Part shown: one piece after another, positions 24,649 through 34,350 of the stretch | Position numbering within the stretch: the stretch's first letter is position 1 | Layout of the letters: each line of letters starts with the position of its first letter | From: VRUE01 sp963753585 | Lineage (GTDB): Bacteria; Actinomycetota; Thermoleophilia; Solirubrobacterales; 70-9 | Direction of reading: 5' to 3' | Assembly (NCBI GenBank): GCA_963753585.1 | Contig: CAVWCU010000001.1 | Coordinates: 1,550,001-1,614,000, forward strand | Length of the DNA stretch: 64,000 bases | Made by a program: the position numbers and the translations under genes | Notes under the pieces: model-generated | Databases searched by the model: none | Seen by the model: the letters and a program-made list of their open reading frames with translations, nothing else | Told to the model about the DNA's origin: nothing

Positions 24649-25415
24649 CGGGGGGTGATCTGGATCCGGCGCGGACTGCGTACGACGCCTTCGCGCGCCA
24701 CTACGACGGCTTCACCGGGACCCTCGACTACGAGCCGTGGCTGGCGGAAGCGCTGCCATTGCTGGAAGGCCGGGGGCTCCACGGCAATCGCCTGCTGGAT
24801 GTCGGCTGCGGCACCGGCAAGAGCCTCCTCCCGATGCTCGCGCGGGGCTGGCAGTGCCACGGCTGCGACATCTCACCGGCGATGGTGCAGCTGGCCTGCA
24901 ACAAGGTGGGCGAACGAGCCCAGCTGACGGTCGCCGACATGCGCCGTCTGCCGCCGCTGGGCTGCTTCGACCTCGTCTGGTCGCTCAACGACTCGGTCAA
25001 CTACCTGCTCGACTGCGACCAGCTCGAGCTGGCGCTCGGGGGGATGCGGGAGAACCTGGCTGACGAGGGCCTCCTCATCTTCGACCTCAACACGCTCCTC
25101 ACCTACCGCACCTTCTTCGCCGAGCGGCACGTCGTCGATCGCGATGGCCGACGCCTCATCTGGCAAGGCGAGGCCACCCGCGAGCTGGCGCCAGGCTCGA
25201 TCGCGACCGCCCGCTTCGAAGTCGAAGGCGAGGCAGCGAGTACCCACGTCCACCGGCAGCGCCACTTCCCCGAGCGGGAGGTCCGCGACGCTCTCGAGGG
25301 CGCCAGGCTGGAGACCCTCGACGTCCTCGGCCAAGACGAGGAGGGCGGACTCCACCCGGACCTAGATGAGCTGACTCACGTCAAGGCGCTGTACGTAGCG
25401 CGCAGGGCGCACTGA
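24645..25415 (+). CDS. class I SAM-dependent methyltransferase, paralogue of 13495-14304
   Basis: 256 aa from TTG 24645, the only in-frame start before the conserved DAFARHYDGF. Motif I LLDVGCGTGKSLLPML and GCDISPAMVQLA are nearly identical to the methyltransferase at 13495, and similarity runs to the C-terminal LTHVKALYVARRA. Substrate unknown. Unlike the first copy it has no E1-like partner. Convergent with the ferredoxin gene. Confidence 0.78.
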   Translation: MTGGDLDPARTAYDAFARHYDGFTGTLDYEPWLAEALPLLEGRGLHGNRLLDVGCGTGKSLLPMLARGWQCHGCDISPAMVQLACNKVGERAQLTVADMRRLPPLGCFDLVWSLNDSVNYLLDCDQLELALGGMRENLADEGLLIFDLNTLLTYRTFFAERHVVDRDGRRLIWQGEATRELAPGSIATARFEVEGEAASTHVHRQRHFPEREVRDALEGARLETLDVLGQDEEGGLHPDLDELTHVKALYVARRAH

Positions 25416-25421
25416 GCACAG

Positions 25422-25694
25422 CTAGGCAGCCGACTTCGACTTGTAGTAATCCGCGTTGATCTCGGCGTATTTGGCCCACTCGGCCGGGAGCTGGTCCTCG
25501 GCGAAGCAGGCGTCAACCGGGCAGGCCTCAACACAGGCGTCGCAGTCGATGCACTCGTCCGGGTCGATGTAGAGCATCTCGACCGAGTCGTAGTCGGGCT
25601 CGTCGGGGGTCGGGTGGATGCAGTCGACGGGACATACCTCGACACACGAGTTGTCCTTGGTGCCGATACAAGGCTCGGCGATGACGTAGGTCAT
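25422..25694 (-). CDS. fdxA: ferredoxin, FdxA-type (two cluster)
   Basis: 90 aa from ATG 25694. First cluster region CVEVCPVDCIHP preceded by AEPCIGTKDNS, second CIDCDACVEACPVDAC: the 7Fe ferredoxin pattern of Actinobacteria ([3Fe-4S] plus [4Fe-4S]). The C-terminus LPAEWAKYAEINADYY also fits the family. Soluble electron carrier. The frame is open upstream to 25769 but that part has no similarity to ferredoxins. Confidence 0.92.
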   Translation of the reverse strand: MTYVIAEPCIGTKDNSCVEVCPVDCIHPTPDEPDYDSVEMLYIDPDECIDCDACVEACPVDACFAEDQLPAEWAKYAEINADYYKSKSAA

Positions 25695-25818
25695 TCGAGG
25701 CTTTCTCCTGGTTCGTCGTTTCGGTGCAACCGGAGGCTTGCAGGCCCCCGCCAAAGCGCGGATGCACATTTTACGGATTGTGCGGCGGATGACGCTCCCC
25801 CACTAGCATCGGCAAGCG

Positions 25819-26700
25819 ATGCTGCTGCTGACGGGGGCAACGGGAAGCGTTGGGTCGAGACTGCTGCCGCTCCTGCTGGAGCGAGGCGAGGACGTGCGCT
25901 GCCTGGTGCGCGAGCCGCGGCGGCTGGGGGCCCGGCGGGTCGACGTGCAGATCGCGCTAGGCGACCTCGGCGAGATGTCCGATCCTTACCTGGTGCGCCA
26001 GGCGCTGCGCGGCGTCGACACCGTCGTCCACCTGGCGGCGACGATCCGCGACCAGCCCCCGCACCGGATCGAGGAGCTGAACGGCCTTGCAACGGTGCGG
26101 CTGCTGCGCGCGGCCGAGCGCAGCGGCGTGCGTCGCTTCGTCTTCTTCAGCGCGCTGAATGCCTCCGCCGCCCAGCGCACGCGATTCTTTCGCGCCAAGT
26201 GGCTCGCGGAGCAAGCCGTGGCGTCCTCCTCCCTGGAGACGACGATCTTCGCCCCCTCGATCGTCTACGACCATTCGGACCCCTGGATAACCCTGCTGCG
26301 CCGCTTTTCCTTTCTGCCGGTTCTACCGGTCTCGGGCGACGGCCAGGCGCGCTTCGAGCCGATCTGGGCGCAGGACGCCGCGCGCTGCGTCGTCGCGGCG
26401 CTGGGCCGGGACGACGAACGACGCTACGAGCTGGCCGGCCCCGAGAGTCTCGACTACGACGAGATGTCCGACCTCGTCAGCCGCATCGCCGGCAGGCCCC
26501 GCCCGCTCGTCCACCTGCCGCTGCCTCTGGTCCGCTCCGGCTTGATCGCGATCCGCTCCCTTTTCGGCGAGGCCGTGTTCGCTACATGGGAGGAGGCCGA
26601 GTTGATGGAGGTCCCGATGGTCAGCGAGCGCGGCACCGCCGACGCGGAGGAGCTGGGAGTGGTGCCGAGAAGGATGGGCGATGTACTGGAGGAGAGCTAG
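25819..26700 (+). CDS. NAD(P)-binding NmrA/atypical SDR protein
   Basis: 293 aa. Starts with the Rossmann motif LLTGATGSVGSRLLPLLLER; further family marks are GVDTVVHLAATI and RFVFFSALNAS, where the Tyr/Lys pair of classical reductases is replaced (AKWLAEQAV), as in complex-I assembly-like (NDUFA9) and NmrA proteins. Redox sensor or reductase, substrate unknown. Its 3' end overlaps the next gene by 20 bases. Confidence 0.82.
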   Translation: MLLLTGATGSVGSRLLPLLLERGEDVRCLVREPRRLGARRVDVQIALGDLGEMSDPYLVRQALRGVDTVVHLAATIRDQPPHRIEELNGLATVRLLRAAERSGVRRFVFFSALNASAAQRTRFFRAKWLAEQAVASSSLETTIFAPSIVYDHSDPWITLLRRFSFLPVLPVSGDGQARFEPIWAQDAARCVVAALGRDDERRYELAGPESLDYDEMSDLVSRIAGRPRPLVHLPLPLVRSGLIAIRSLFGEAVFATWEEAELMEVPMVSERGTADAEELGVVPRRMGDVLEES

Positions 26701-27778
26701 ACAGGCAGCGGTTCTCGCGGCGGTTCTCGCCGGACTGTTCGCCGGCCAGGCTCGGGCGCTGACGCTCGTCCCACCGAAGCCGAACGTCCTCGTCGGCGTC
26801 AGCGACCGGGGAACGACGCAGGAGTTCAACGAATTCGCCGGCCTGATGGCGAAGCACCCGGCCCTGCTGGAGACCTTCCATCCCTGGGGCAACAGCCTCA
26901 ACGCGGCCTACGAACGCTGGCGGGAAACCGCGACGCGGCCGATCCTGCACATCTCCACCGCCGACGACCAGACCCTGGCCGAGCTGATCACGCCGGCGCA
27001 GATCGCACTCGGCTACGGCGACGACTACCTACTGCAGCTCAACGACTTCTTCTTCAAACGAGGGCTCCCCGCCTACATCAGGCCGCTGGGCGAGCCCAAT
27101 CGCTGTCTCAACGCCTGGTCCGCCGTCAACTGCGACGGCACCCAGAAGGGCGGCGAGCACACGACCGGCTGGTACAAGCAGGCCTTCCGGCGCATCGCCG
27201 CGATCGTGCGCGGCGGGCAGACGCTGGAAGGGATCAACGCGACGCTGGCGGAAATCGGGTTGCCGCCGATCAGCCGGACCAAGGGGCCGCCTCCCACGAG
27301 CCTGCCCGCGGCCCCCGTCAGCATCGTCTGGAGCCCGCTGCCGGGAGGCTCGCCGCGCGTGAAAGGCAACTTCCCGGGCAACTACTGGCCGGGGGCACGG
27401 TGGGTCGACTGGGCCGGCACCGACTTCTACTCCAACTATCCGGTCTGGAAAGACCTCAACCGCTTCTACGCGGGCAAGCAGTGGAAGGGCAAGCCGATCG
27501 CGCTCACCGAGTGGGCCGTGACCGGCAAAGACGACCCCCGCTTCGTCAAGCAGCTGATCGCCTGGACCGTGAAACGCCCCCGAGTGCGAATGCTCGTCTA
27601 CTACACCGGCTTCGGCACGGCCGCCGAGAACACCTACGACCTCAGCCTCTACCCCCGCACGACCAACACCCTGCGCCTGAAGCTTCGCCGCCCCACCTTC
27701 CTCCAATACGCCGAATACAACGCCGGCCTGCTGCCGCCCCTTCCCCCACCCCCACCCAAAGCCGCCAAAGTCCAATAA
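26681..27778 (+). CDS. secreted glycoside-hydrolase-like protein (GH26-type fold)
   Basis: 365 aa. Signal peptide at 1-25 (AAVLAAVLAGLFAGQARA). TIM-barrel marks follow: YIRPLGEPN, where GH26 enzymes have RPxHEMN, WAGTDFYSNYP and ALTEWAVTG, with the Glu in TEW as likely nucleophile. The usual acid/base Glu context is shifted (LGEPNR), so activity is uncertain. The C-terminus is proline-rich. The start overlaps the preceding SDR gene. Confidence 0.7.
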   Translation: MYWRRARQAAVLAAVLAGLFAGQARALTLVPPKPNVLVGVSDRGTTQEFNEFAGLMAKHPALLETFHPWGNSLNAAYERWRETATRPILHISTADDQTLAELITPAQIALGYGDDYLLQLNDFFFKRGLPAYIRPLGEPNRCLNAWSAVNCDGTQKGGEHTTGWYKQAFRRIAAIVRGGQTLEGINATLAEIGLPPISRTKGPPPTSLPAAPVSIVWSPLPGGSPRVKGNFPGNYWPGARWVDWAGTDFYSNYPVWKDLNRFYAGKQWKGKPIALTEWAVTGKDDPRFVKQLIAWTVKRPRVRMLVYYTGFGTAAENTYDLSLYPRTTNTLRLKLRRPTFLQYAEYNAGLLPPLPPPPPKAAKVQ

Positions 27779-27856
27779 AAGCCGGCGCACCGACCTGTCT
27801 CGGAAGGTCCGGGGTGTGCGGCTGGCGGGCGCCGGATCAATCAGGGCAAGAACGCA

Positions 27857-27889
27857 AGAGGCCCGAATAGCAGAGCTATTCGGGCCTCT
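27857..27889. terminator. bidirectional terminator
   Basis: AGAGGCCCGAATAGC, loop AGA, then the exact complement: a 15-bp perfect stem between the converging glycosidase (ends 27778) and groEL (ends 27963). No long T run on either side. Confidence 0.7.
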
Positions 27890-27962
27890 GAGGACGCCGC
27901 CCTGAGCCGATCCGCCGCCGCCAGGCGTGCGCACCGGGCTTTCGAGCCAGGTCGGTGCGTCG

Positions 27963-29600
<1,638 letters not shown>

Positions 29601-29648
29601 CTGATTTCAGTCCTCCTTGATTCATCAAAGTCCGTGGTTTGGCGACGG

Positions 29649-29936
29649 TCAGCCGAGCTTGGCGAGGATGTCCGACTCGCGCAAAACGAGCAGTTCCTCG
29701 TCCTCGACGGTGACGTCGGTGCCGCCGTACTTGGAGTAGAGGACCTCGTCGCCCTCGCTCACGTCGAGGGGGCGGCGTGTGCCGTCCTCGTTGATAGCGC
29801 CGTCGCCGACGGCGACGACCTTGCCCTTTTGGGGCTTCTCCTTGGCCGTATCAGGAAGGACGATTCCGCTCGCGGTCGTCTCCTCCTCTTCGATCGGCTT
29901 CACGATCAGCCGGTCCCCGAGGGGCTTCAGCTTCAT
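29649..29936 (-). CDS. groS: 10-kDa co-chaperonin GroES
   Basis: 95 aa. LKPLGDRLIVKPIEEEETTA is the family start; the mobile loop ASGIVLPDTAKEKPQKGKVV contacts GroEL and KYGGTDVTVEDEELLVLRES ends the barrel. First gene of the heat-shock operon, GGAGGTAT before the ATG. Confidence 0.96.
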   Translation of the reverse strand: MKLKPLGDRLIVKPIEEEETTASGIVLPDTAKEKPQKGKVVAVGDGAINEDGTRRPLDVSEGDEVLYSKYGGTDVTVEDEELLVLRESDILAKLG

Positions 29937-29988
29937 CCGTATACCTCCATCTGTGGGTCAGTAGGGGTTAGAAGTTCGATACTGGGGG

Positions 29989-30015
29989 TTGGCACTCCTC
30001 ATGTGAGAGTGCCAG
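29989..30015. promoter_or_regulatory. CIRCE element (HrcA operator) of groESL
   Basis: TTGGCACTC, nine bases, GAGTGCCAG: differs from the consensus TTAGCACTC-N9-GAGTGCTAA only in the outer bases. 52 bases upstream of the groES start. Implies HrcA-type heat-shock control. Confidence 0.9.
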
Positions 30016-30034
30016 GGGCCTGAAAGATAGCGAG

Positions 30035-30505
30035 TCAGCCGTTCGCGAGCAGGCGACAGCCTAGGAGGCGTGCTATCCCCTCGCCGCCGCGGGCCATCAC
30101 CCAGTCGTGGTTCCACTTGAATACCGAGCGACCAACCGGTGCGACCAGGTTCATCCAGACCTTGGCCGTGGTCACGTTCCACTCGTAGAGCACGGCGGTC
30201 ACGCCATCGTGCTCGAAGAAGCGCCAGCGGCCGACGCCGGTCAGGTCGCCGACCGCGTCGCCTTCGAGCAGAAAAGGGTCGATCCGTTTCATCGTCACCT
30301 CGAACTCGACCCGGTAGGGCAGCAGGCTCCTCCAGACCATCCGGGCGACGGTACCGACGTCCCCGTCCTCTCCGAGCCGAACCAACTCGGCCTTCTCGAC
30401 GCCGCGCCACCACTCGGGCCAGCTCGCCTGATCGTAGATCGCCTCCCAGACCGGCTCGCGGGGGGAATCGAGGAGCCAGCCGGTGAGGAAGGAGTAGTGA
30501 GCCAT
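30035..30505 (-). CDS. SRPBCC/polyketide-cyclase-like lipid-binding-fold protein
   Basis: 156 aa from ATG 30505 (an ATG at 30574 extends it by 23 unlikely residues). AHYSFLTGWLLDSPREPVWE with PEWWRGVEKAELV is the usual N-terminus of coenzyme Q-binding/START-like proteins; FEVTMKRIDPFLLEGDAVGD and YEWNVTTAKVWMN follow. Binds a hydrophobic ligand; role unknown. Confidence 0.78.
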   Translation of the reverse strand: MAHYSFLTGWLLDSPREPVWEAIYDQASWPEWWRGVEKAELVRLGEDGDVGTVARMVWRSLLPYRVEFEVTMKRIDPFLLEGDAVGDLTGVGRWRFFEHDGVTAVLYEWNVTTAKVWMNLVAPVGRSVFKWNHDWVMARGGEGIARLLGCRLLANG

Positions 30506-30604
30506 TACACAAATTCCGCCCGCGTGCTCTGCTCTCGCTCCTTCGCGCTCATGATCACCGGCGATCTCGCTCACTCGCTCCCGCGTCCGCCGCGGGCGGT
30601 CCTT

Positions 30605-31033
30605 TCAGTTGTTGTGGCGGGGGGTCTCCCCGTTGCCGAAATGCGCCCCCGGCGGCTCGACGATCTGCGAGAAGCGGATCACGGTGACGATTTCCTCCGG
30701 CGAGACGGGGCGGCCGTAGATCTGCTCGAGGAACTTGGTCTCGTCCTCGAGGCGGCGGAACTCGGGGTTGTCGTGCTCGATGTCCCGCGGCGAGAGCTCG
30801 GAGATCCGCTTCACCTCGACGTCGTCGATGACCGCGGTGAAGATCTTCTCGCGCGGGCTGTGACGGAACCCGACCGTGATCCAGACGACCTGGCCGCGCT
30901 CGTACTTGTTGCTCTTGTCGCCGAGGCGGATCGTCGCGGTCTTACGGCCACGCTTAAGTTGGTCGACGAAGATCGGCGAGTAGAAGTTGAGTACGTAGAT
31001 GCCACCCCTCACGCGGGCGAGCGTATCTGACAC
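30605..31033 (-). CDS. ASCH-domain protein
   Basis: 142 aa. The ASCH signature is LNFYSPIFVDQLKRGRKTAT followed by RLGDKSNKYERGQVVWITVG, a PUA-like fold that binds RNA or modified nucleosides; some members hydrolyse N4-acetylcytidine. The C-terminal 40 residues go beyond the core domain. Transcribed towards the SRPBCC gene. Confidence 0.75.
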   Translation of the reverse strand: MSDTLARVRGGIYVLNFYSPIFVDQLKRGRKTATIRLGDKSNKYERGQVVWITVGFRHSPREKIFTAVIDDVEVKRISELSPRDIEHDNPEFRRLEDETKFLEQIYGRPVSPEEIVTVIRFSQIVEPPGAHFGNGETPRHNN

Positions 31034-31093
31034 TGGACGGGTATTGGGGAGTGGCCTCAGGAAACGACCGTTGCTGTCGATTAAGGACAGGGA

Positions 31094-32981
31094 ATGCTAC
31101 GTCTGGCATCACCACGCTCTGCGCGCCTCCTCTGGGCGCTCCTGATCGCGACGGCGATCGGGCTGACCCTCGCCGTGGGAGACGCCGCAGCGGCCACCTG
31201 CGGCGGCAAGCACGCGACGATCGTCGGCACCCCGGGCAACGACGTGATCGTCGGCAAGAAGGCAAGCGACGTGATCTACGGCGGCGGCGGCAACGACCGC
31301 ATCAGCGGCGGGCCGAACGGCAACGACACGATCTGCGGCGGCGGCGGCAACGACAAGATCAACGGCGGCCGTGGCTTCGACTCCCTCCTCGGCGACGAAG
31401 GCGACGACCGGCTCTCCGGCGACACCGGCTCCGACCGGCTCGAGGGTGGCAGCGGCAACGACTGGCTCAGCGGCGCCAAGGGCAAGGACAACCTGGTCGG
31501 CGACGACGGCGACGACACCCTGCTCGGCTCGAAAGGCCCCGACGTGCTCAAGGGTGGCGACGGCAACGATTACGCCAACGGCGACAAGGGCAGCGACCGT
31601 GCGGAGGGTGGCCCCGGCGACGACGTGCTGATGGGAGACAAGGGCAACGACGAGGCCGAAGGCGGGCCGGGAGCCGACCAGATCGACGGCGGGCCCGGCG
31701 ACGATCGCAAGCTCGACGGTGGGCCCGACAGCGACTTCGTCTACGGCGCGGCGGGAAGCGACATAGCCAGCGGGCGGCGACGGGGACGGGGACGTGGTCC
31801 GCGGCGACAGCGGCGAGGACACCCTCGACGGCGGCCCGGGCGCGCGAGACATCGTTTCCTACGCCAGCGCCACCCGCAGCGGCGTCATCGTCGACCTTGC
31901 GAGCGGGCGCTCCAAAGGCGACGGTCACGACACCATGCAGGGTTTCGAGGACGTCGTCGGCTCGCCCCAGGGCGACGACATCGTCGGCGACGGCGGGATC
32001 AACCGGATCGACGGCGGTGTCGGCGACGACGACCTCGACGGGCTGGCCGGAGCCGACGAAGCCTTCGGCGGCGCCGGCACCGACCAGTGCGACCGTTTCG
32101 CCACCGAGCACTCCTGCGGCGCCGAGGAGTCCCCGCCCGCAGGCGGCACCTTCGTCATCCTCAACCAAGGGCTCGACGGCAGCAGCCTGATCGTCCAGGG
32201 CGATCCCGGCCCCAACGACATCCACCTCTCCTTCAGCGGCGGCTGGACGATCTCCGACAACGGGCCGATCGCGGCCGGGGAAGGCTGCGGGAACGCCGGG
32301 TCGAGCACCTCGGCCTCCTGCCCCACCCCCGTCGCGACCGGGCTGGTCGTGATCACCGGCGGTGGTGGCAACGACTCGGTCACCGTCGAGGAAAGCGTGC
32401 CCGCGGGCGTCAAGGTGCGGGTCAACGGCAACGCCGGCTCGGACACGCTCAGCGGCGGCATCGGCGACGACGTGCTGGAAGCGGGCGAGAACTACAACGG
32501 GCCCGACAGCGGCAACGACACCCTCCTCGGCAACGCCGGCAGCGACGTGCTCTACGCGGACCCGGGTTCCGATCAGATGGCGGGCGGCCCCGGCAACGAC
32601 CTCCTCGTCTCCTCGGTCGAGGTCTGCCAGGGCCACACCTACAGCGGCGGCCCCGGCGAGGACACAGCGTCCTACGGTCGCTCCGACGCCAGCATGCGGG
32701 TAGAGCTGGACGGCACCGGGGGGCCTCCGGGCTGCGGCAACCCGGATCGCGTGCTCGGCGACAACGAGGACCTCGAGGGCTCCGACGGGCCCGACGTGCT
32801 GGTCGGCGACAACGGCACCAACAGCCTCTTCGGGCACCTTGGCGCCGACACGTTCATCGGCAAGGGTGGCAACGACTCGATCGAAGCGATCGACGGCCAG
32901 CGCGACAAGGCGATCGTCTGCGGCGGCGGCAACGACGACGCCAACCGCGACCGCTCCGACCCGAAGCCGAGCAGCTGCTGA
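31094..32981 (+). pseudogene. secreted RTX-like calcium-binding repeat protein, split by a single-base indel
   Basis: A signal peptide (LLWALLIATAIGLTLAVGDA) is followed by many nonapeptide-type repeats such as GGGGNDRISGG and GDDGDDTLLGS, which form calcium-bound beta rolls. The frame breaks at the GGG at 31772-31774; the next frame goes on without loss as VRGDSGEDTLDGGPGARDIV to the stop at 32981. Deleting one G yields a 628-aa protein. In the second half a non-repeat domain (about GTFVILNQGLDGSSLIVQGD) separates two repeat blocks. Secreted; function unknown. Sequencing indel or recent frameshift. Confidence 0.8.
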
Positions 32982-32997
32982 GCGGCTCCGGTCGCGC

Positions 32998-33699
32998 TCA
33001 GAAGATGTAGTTGCGCAGCTTCTCCGGTGCGAGCACCGTGACGCGCCCGCGCCCGGGGCGGACGATCCCGGCCCGCTCGAGGTCGGCGAGGAAGCGGCTG
33101 ACGCTCTCGCGGGAGGTGCCGGCGAGCTGGGCCAGATCAGCCTGATTCATCCGGATCGTCACCTCGCCGCCCTCCCCCGAGCGCGGCGCCTCCTCGGCGA
33201 CCAGCTGGGAAAGCACGCCCGCTACGCGACTGGGAACGGTCTGGAACGACTGGCGTGAGATCCGCTCGTTCGCCGTGCGCAGGCGGCGCACGAGGGCGGC
33301 GATCAGCTTCACCGTGATGTCGGGGTTGCGGGCGAGCAGCGCCCGCACCTCTCCCGCGGGCAGGGCGAGCAGCTCCCCGTCGGCGAGAGCCTCGACGCTG
33401 GCCGAGCGCACCTCGCCGTCGAGCATCGCCAGCTCGCCGAAGATGTCGCCGCTGCCGAGCGTCGCCAGGGTGATCGCCCGCCCGTCGGAGTGCTCGCGGG
33501 TGACGCGGAAGCTGCCGTCGCGGACGATGTAGCAGGCGTCGGAGTGGTCGCCCTCGTGGAAGACCCGCGTGCCGGCCGGGAACGAACGGGCGACCGCTAC
33601 GCGGGAGAAGCGCTCCAGCTCGCCCTCCTCGAGGTCGGCAAAGAGCGGCACGCTGCGCAACAGCTCGACCGGGCCCTGCCCCTGCTCGCGATCCGCCAT
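32998..33699 (-). CDS. Crp/Fnr-family transcription regulator
   Basis: 233 aa. Residues about 15-130 are the cyclic-nucleotide-binding barrel (VFHEGDHSDACYIVRDGSFR ... GDIFGELAMLDGEVRSASVE); the C-terminal helix-turn-helix shows MNQADLAQLAGTSRESVSRFLADLE. The GELAMLDG...RSAS phosphate-binding box is complete, so cAMP binding is plausible, as in actinobacterial Crp/GlxR. Confidence 0.92.
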   Translation of the reverse strand: MADREQGQGPVELLRSVPLFADLEEGELERFSRVAVARSFPAGTRVFHEGDHSDACYIVRDGSFRVTREHSDGRAITLATLGSGDIFGELAMLDGEVRSASVEALADGELLALPAGEVRALLARNPDITVKLIAALVRRLRTANERISRQSFQTVPSRVAGVLSQLVAEEAPRSGEGGEVTIRMNQADLAQLAGTSRESVSRFLADLERAGIVRPGRGRVTVLAPEKLRNYIF

Positions 33700-33737
33700 C
33701 GAGGGGATTATCGCGGAGTGCCCTCTAGGGTGGGCTG

Positions 33738-34343
33738 GTGGCGCTGCCGACCATGCAGATCAGAGCGGCAACGGAGGACGACCGCGAGGCGGTTGCCGAG
33801 TGCCTCGCACTGGCCTTTACGGACGACCCGGCCTGGGCGCACCTGCTCCCCAACGATGCAACGAGGGGCGAGCAGCTCCTCGCTTTCTTCACGCTGGAGA
33901 TCGAGACCCTGGTCCCGGCATACCGCCAGGCCTGGATCGTCGAGGACGGCAGCGGCGCCGCGATCTGGGGCCGTCCCGGGGAGTGGCGGGTGCCGCTGGC
34001 GAAGGAGCTGCGCCACACGCCCCAGATGGCGAAGATCTTCGGCCGCCGCCTACCCCTGGCGATCTGGACGCTGCTGCGCCTGGAACGCCACCACCCCCGG
34101 GCGCCACACTGGTACCTGCACTACCTGGGGGTGGAACCCCGCCGCCAGGGACGTGGCCTCGGTGGGACCCTGCTGACCCCGATGCTCGAGCTGTGCGATC
34201 GCGAGGGGACCCCCGCCTACCTCGAGTCGAGCACCGAGCGCAACCGGGCGCTGTACGAGCGCAATGGCTTCAGCTTGACCGGGACCTTCGACATGCCCGT
34301 CGGGGGGCCGCCGGTCCGCGAGATGTGGCGGGACTCCGCCTGA
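33738..34343 (+). CDS. GNAT-family N-acetyltransferase
   Basis: 201 aa, GTG 33738; the inner ATG at 33753 starts the conserved MQIRAATEDDREAVAECLAL. The acetyl-CoA loop is the YLHYLGVEPRRQGRGLGGTL stretch (Q/RxxGxG/A), and ESSTERNRALYERNGFSLTG closes the domain. Substrate unknown. Confidence 0.88.
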   Translation: MALPTMQIRAATEDDREAVAECLALAFTDDPAWAHLLPNDATRGEQLLAFFTLEIETLVPAYRQAWIVEDGSGAAIWGRPGEWRVPLAKELRHTPQMAKIFGRRLPLAIWTLLRLERHHPRAPHWYLHYLGVEPRRQGRGLGGTLLTPMLELCDREGTPAYLESSTERNRALYERNGFSLTGTFDMPVGGPPVREMWRDSA

Positions 34344-34350
34344 GAGGTCC

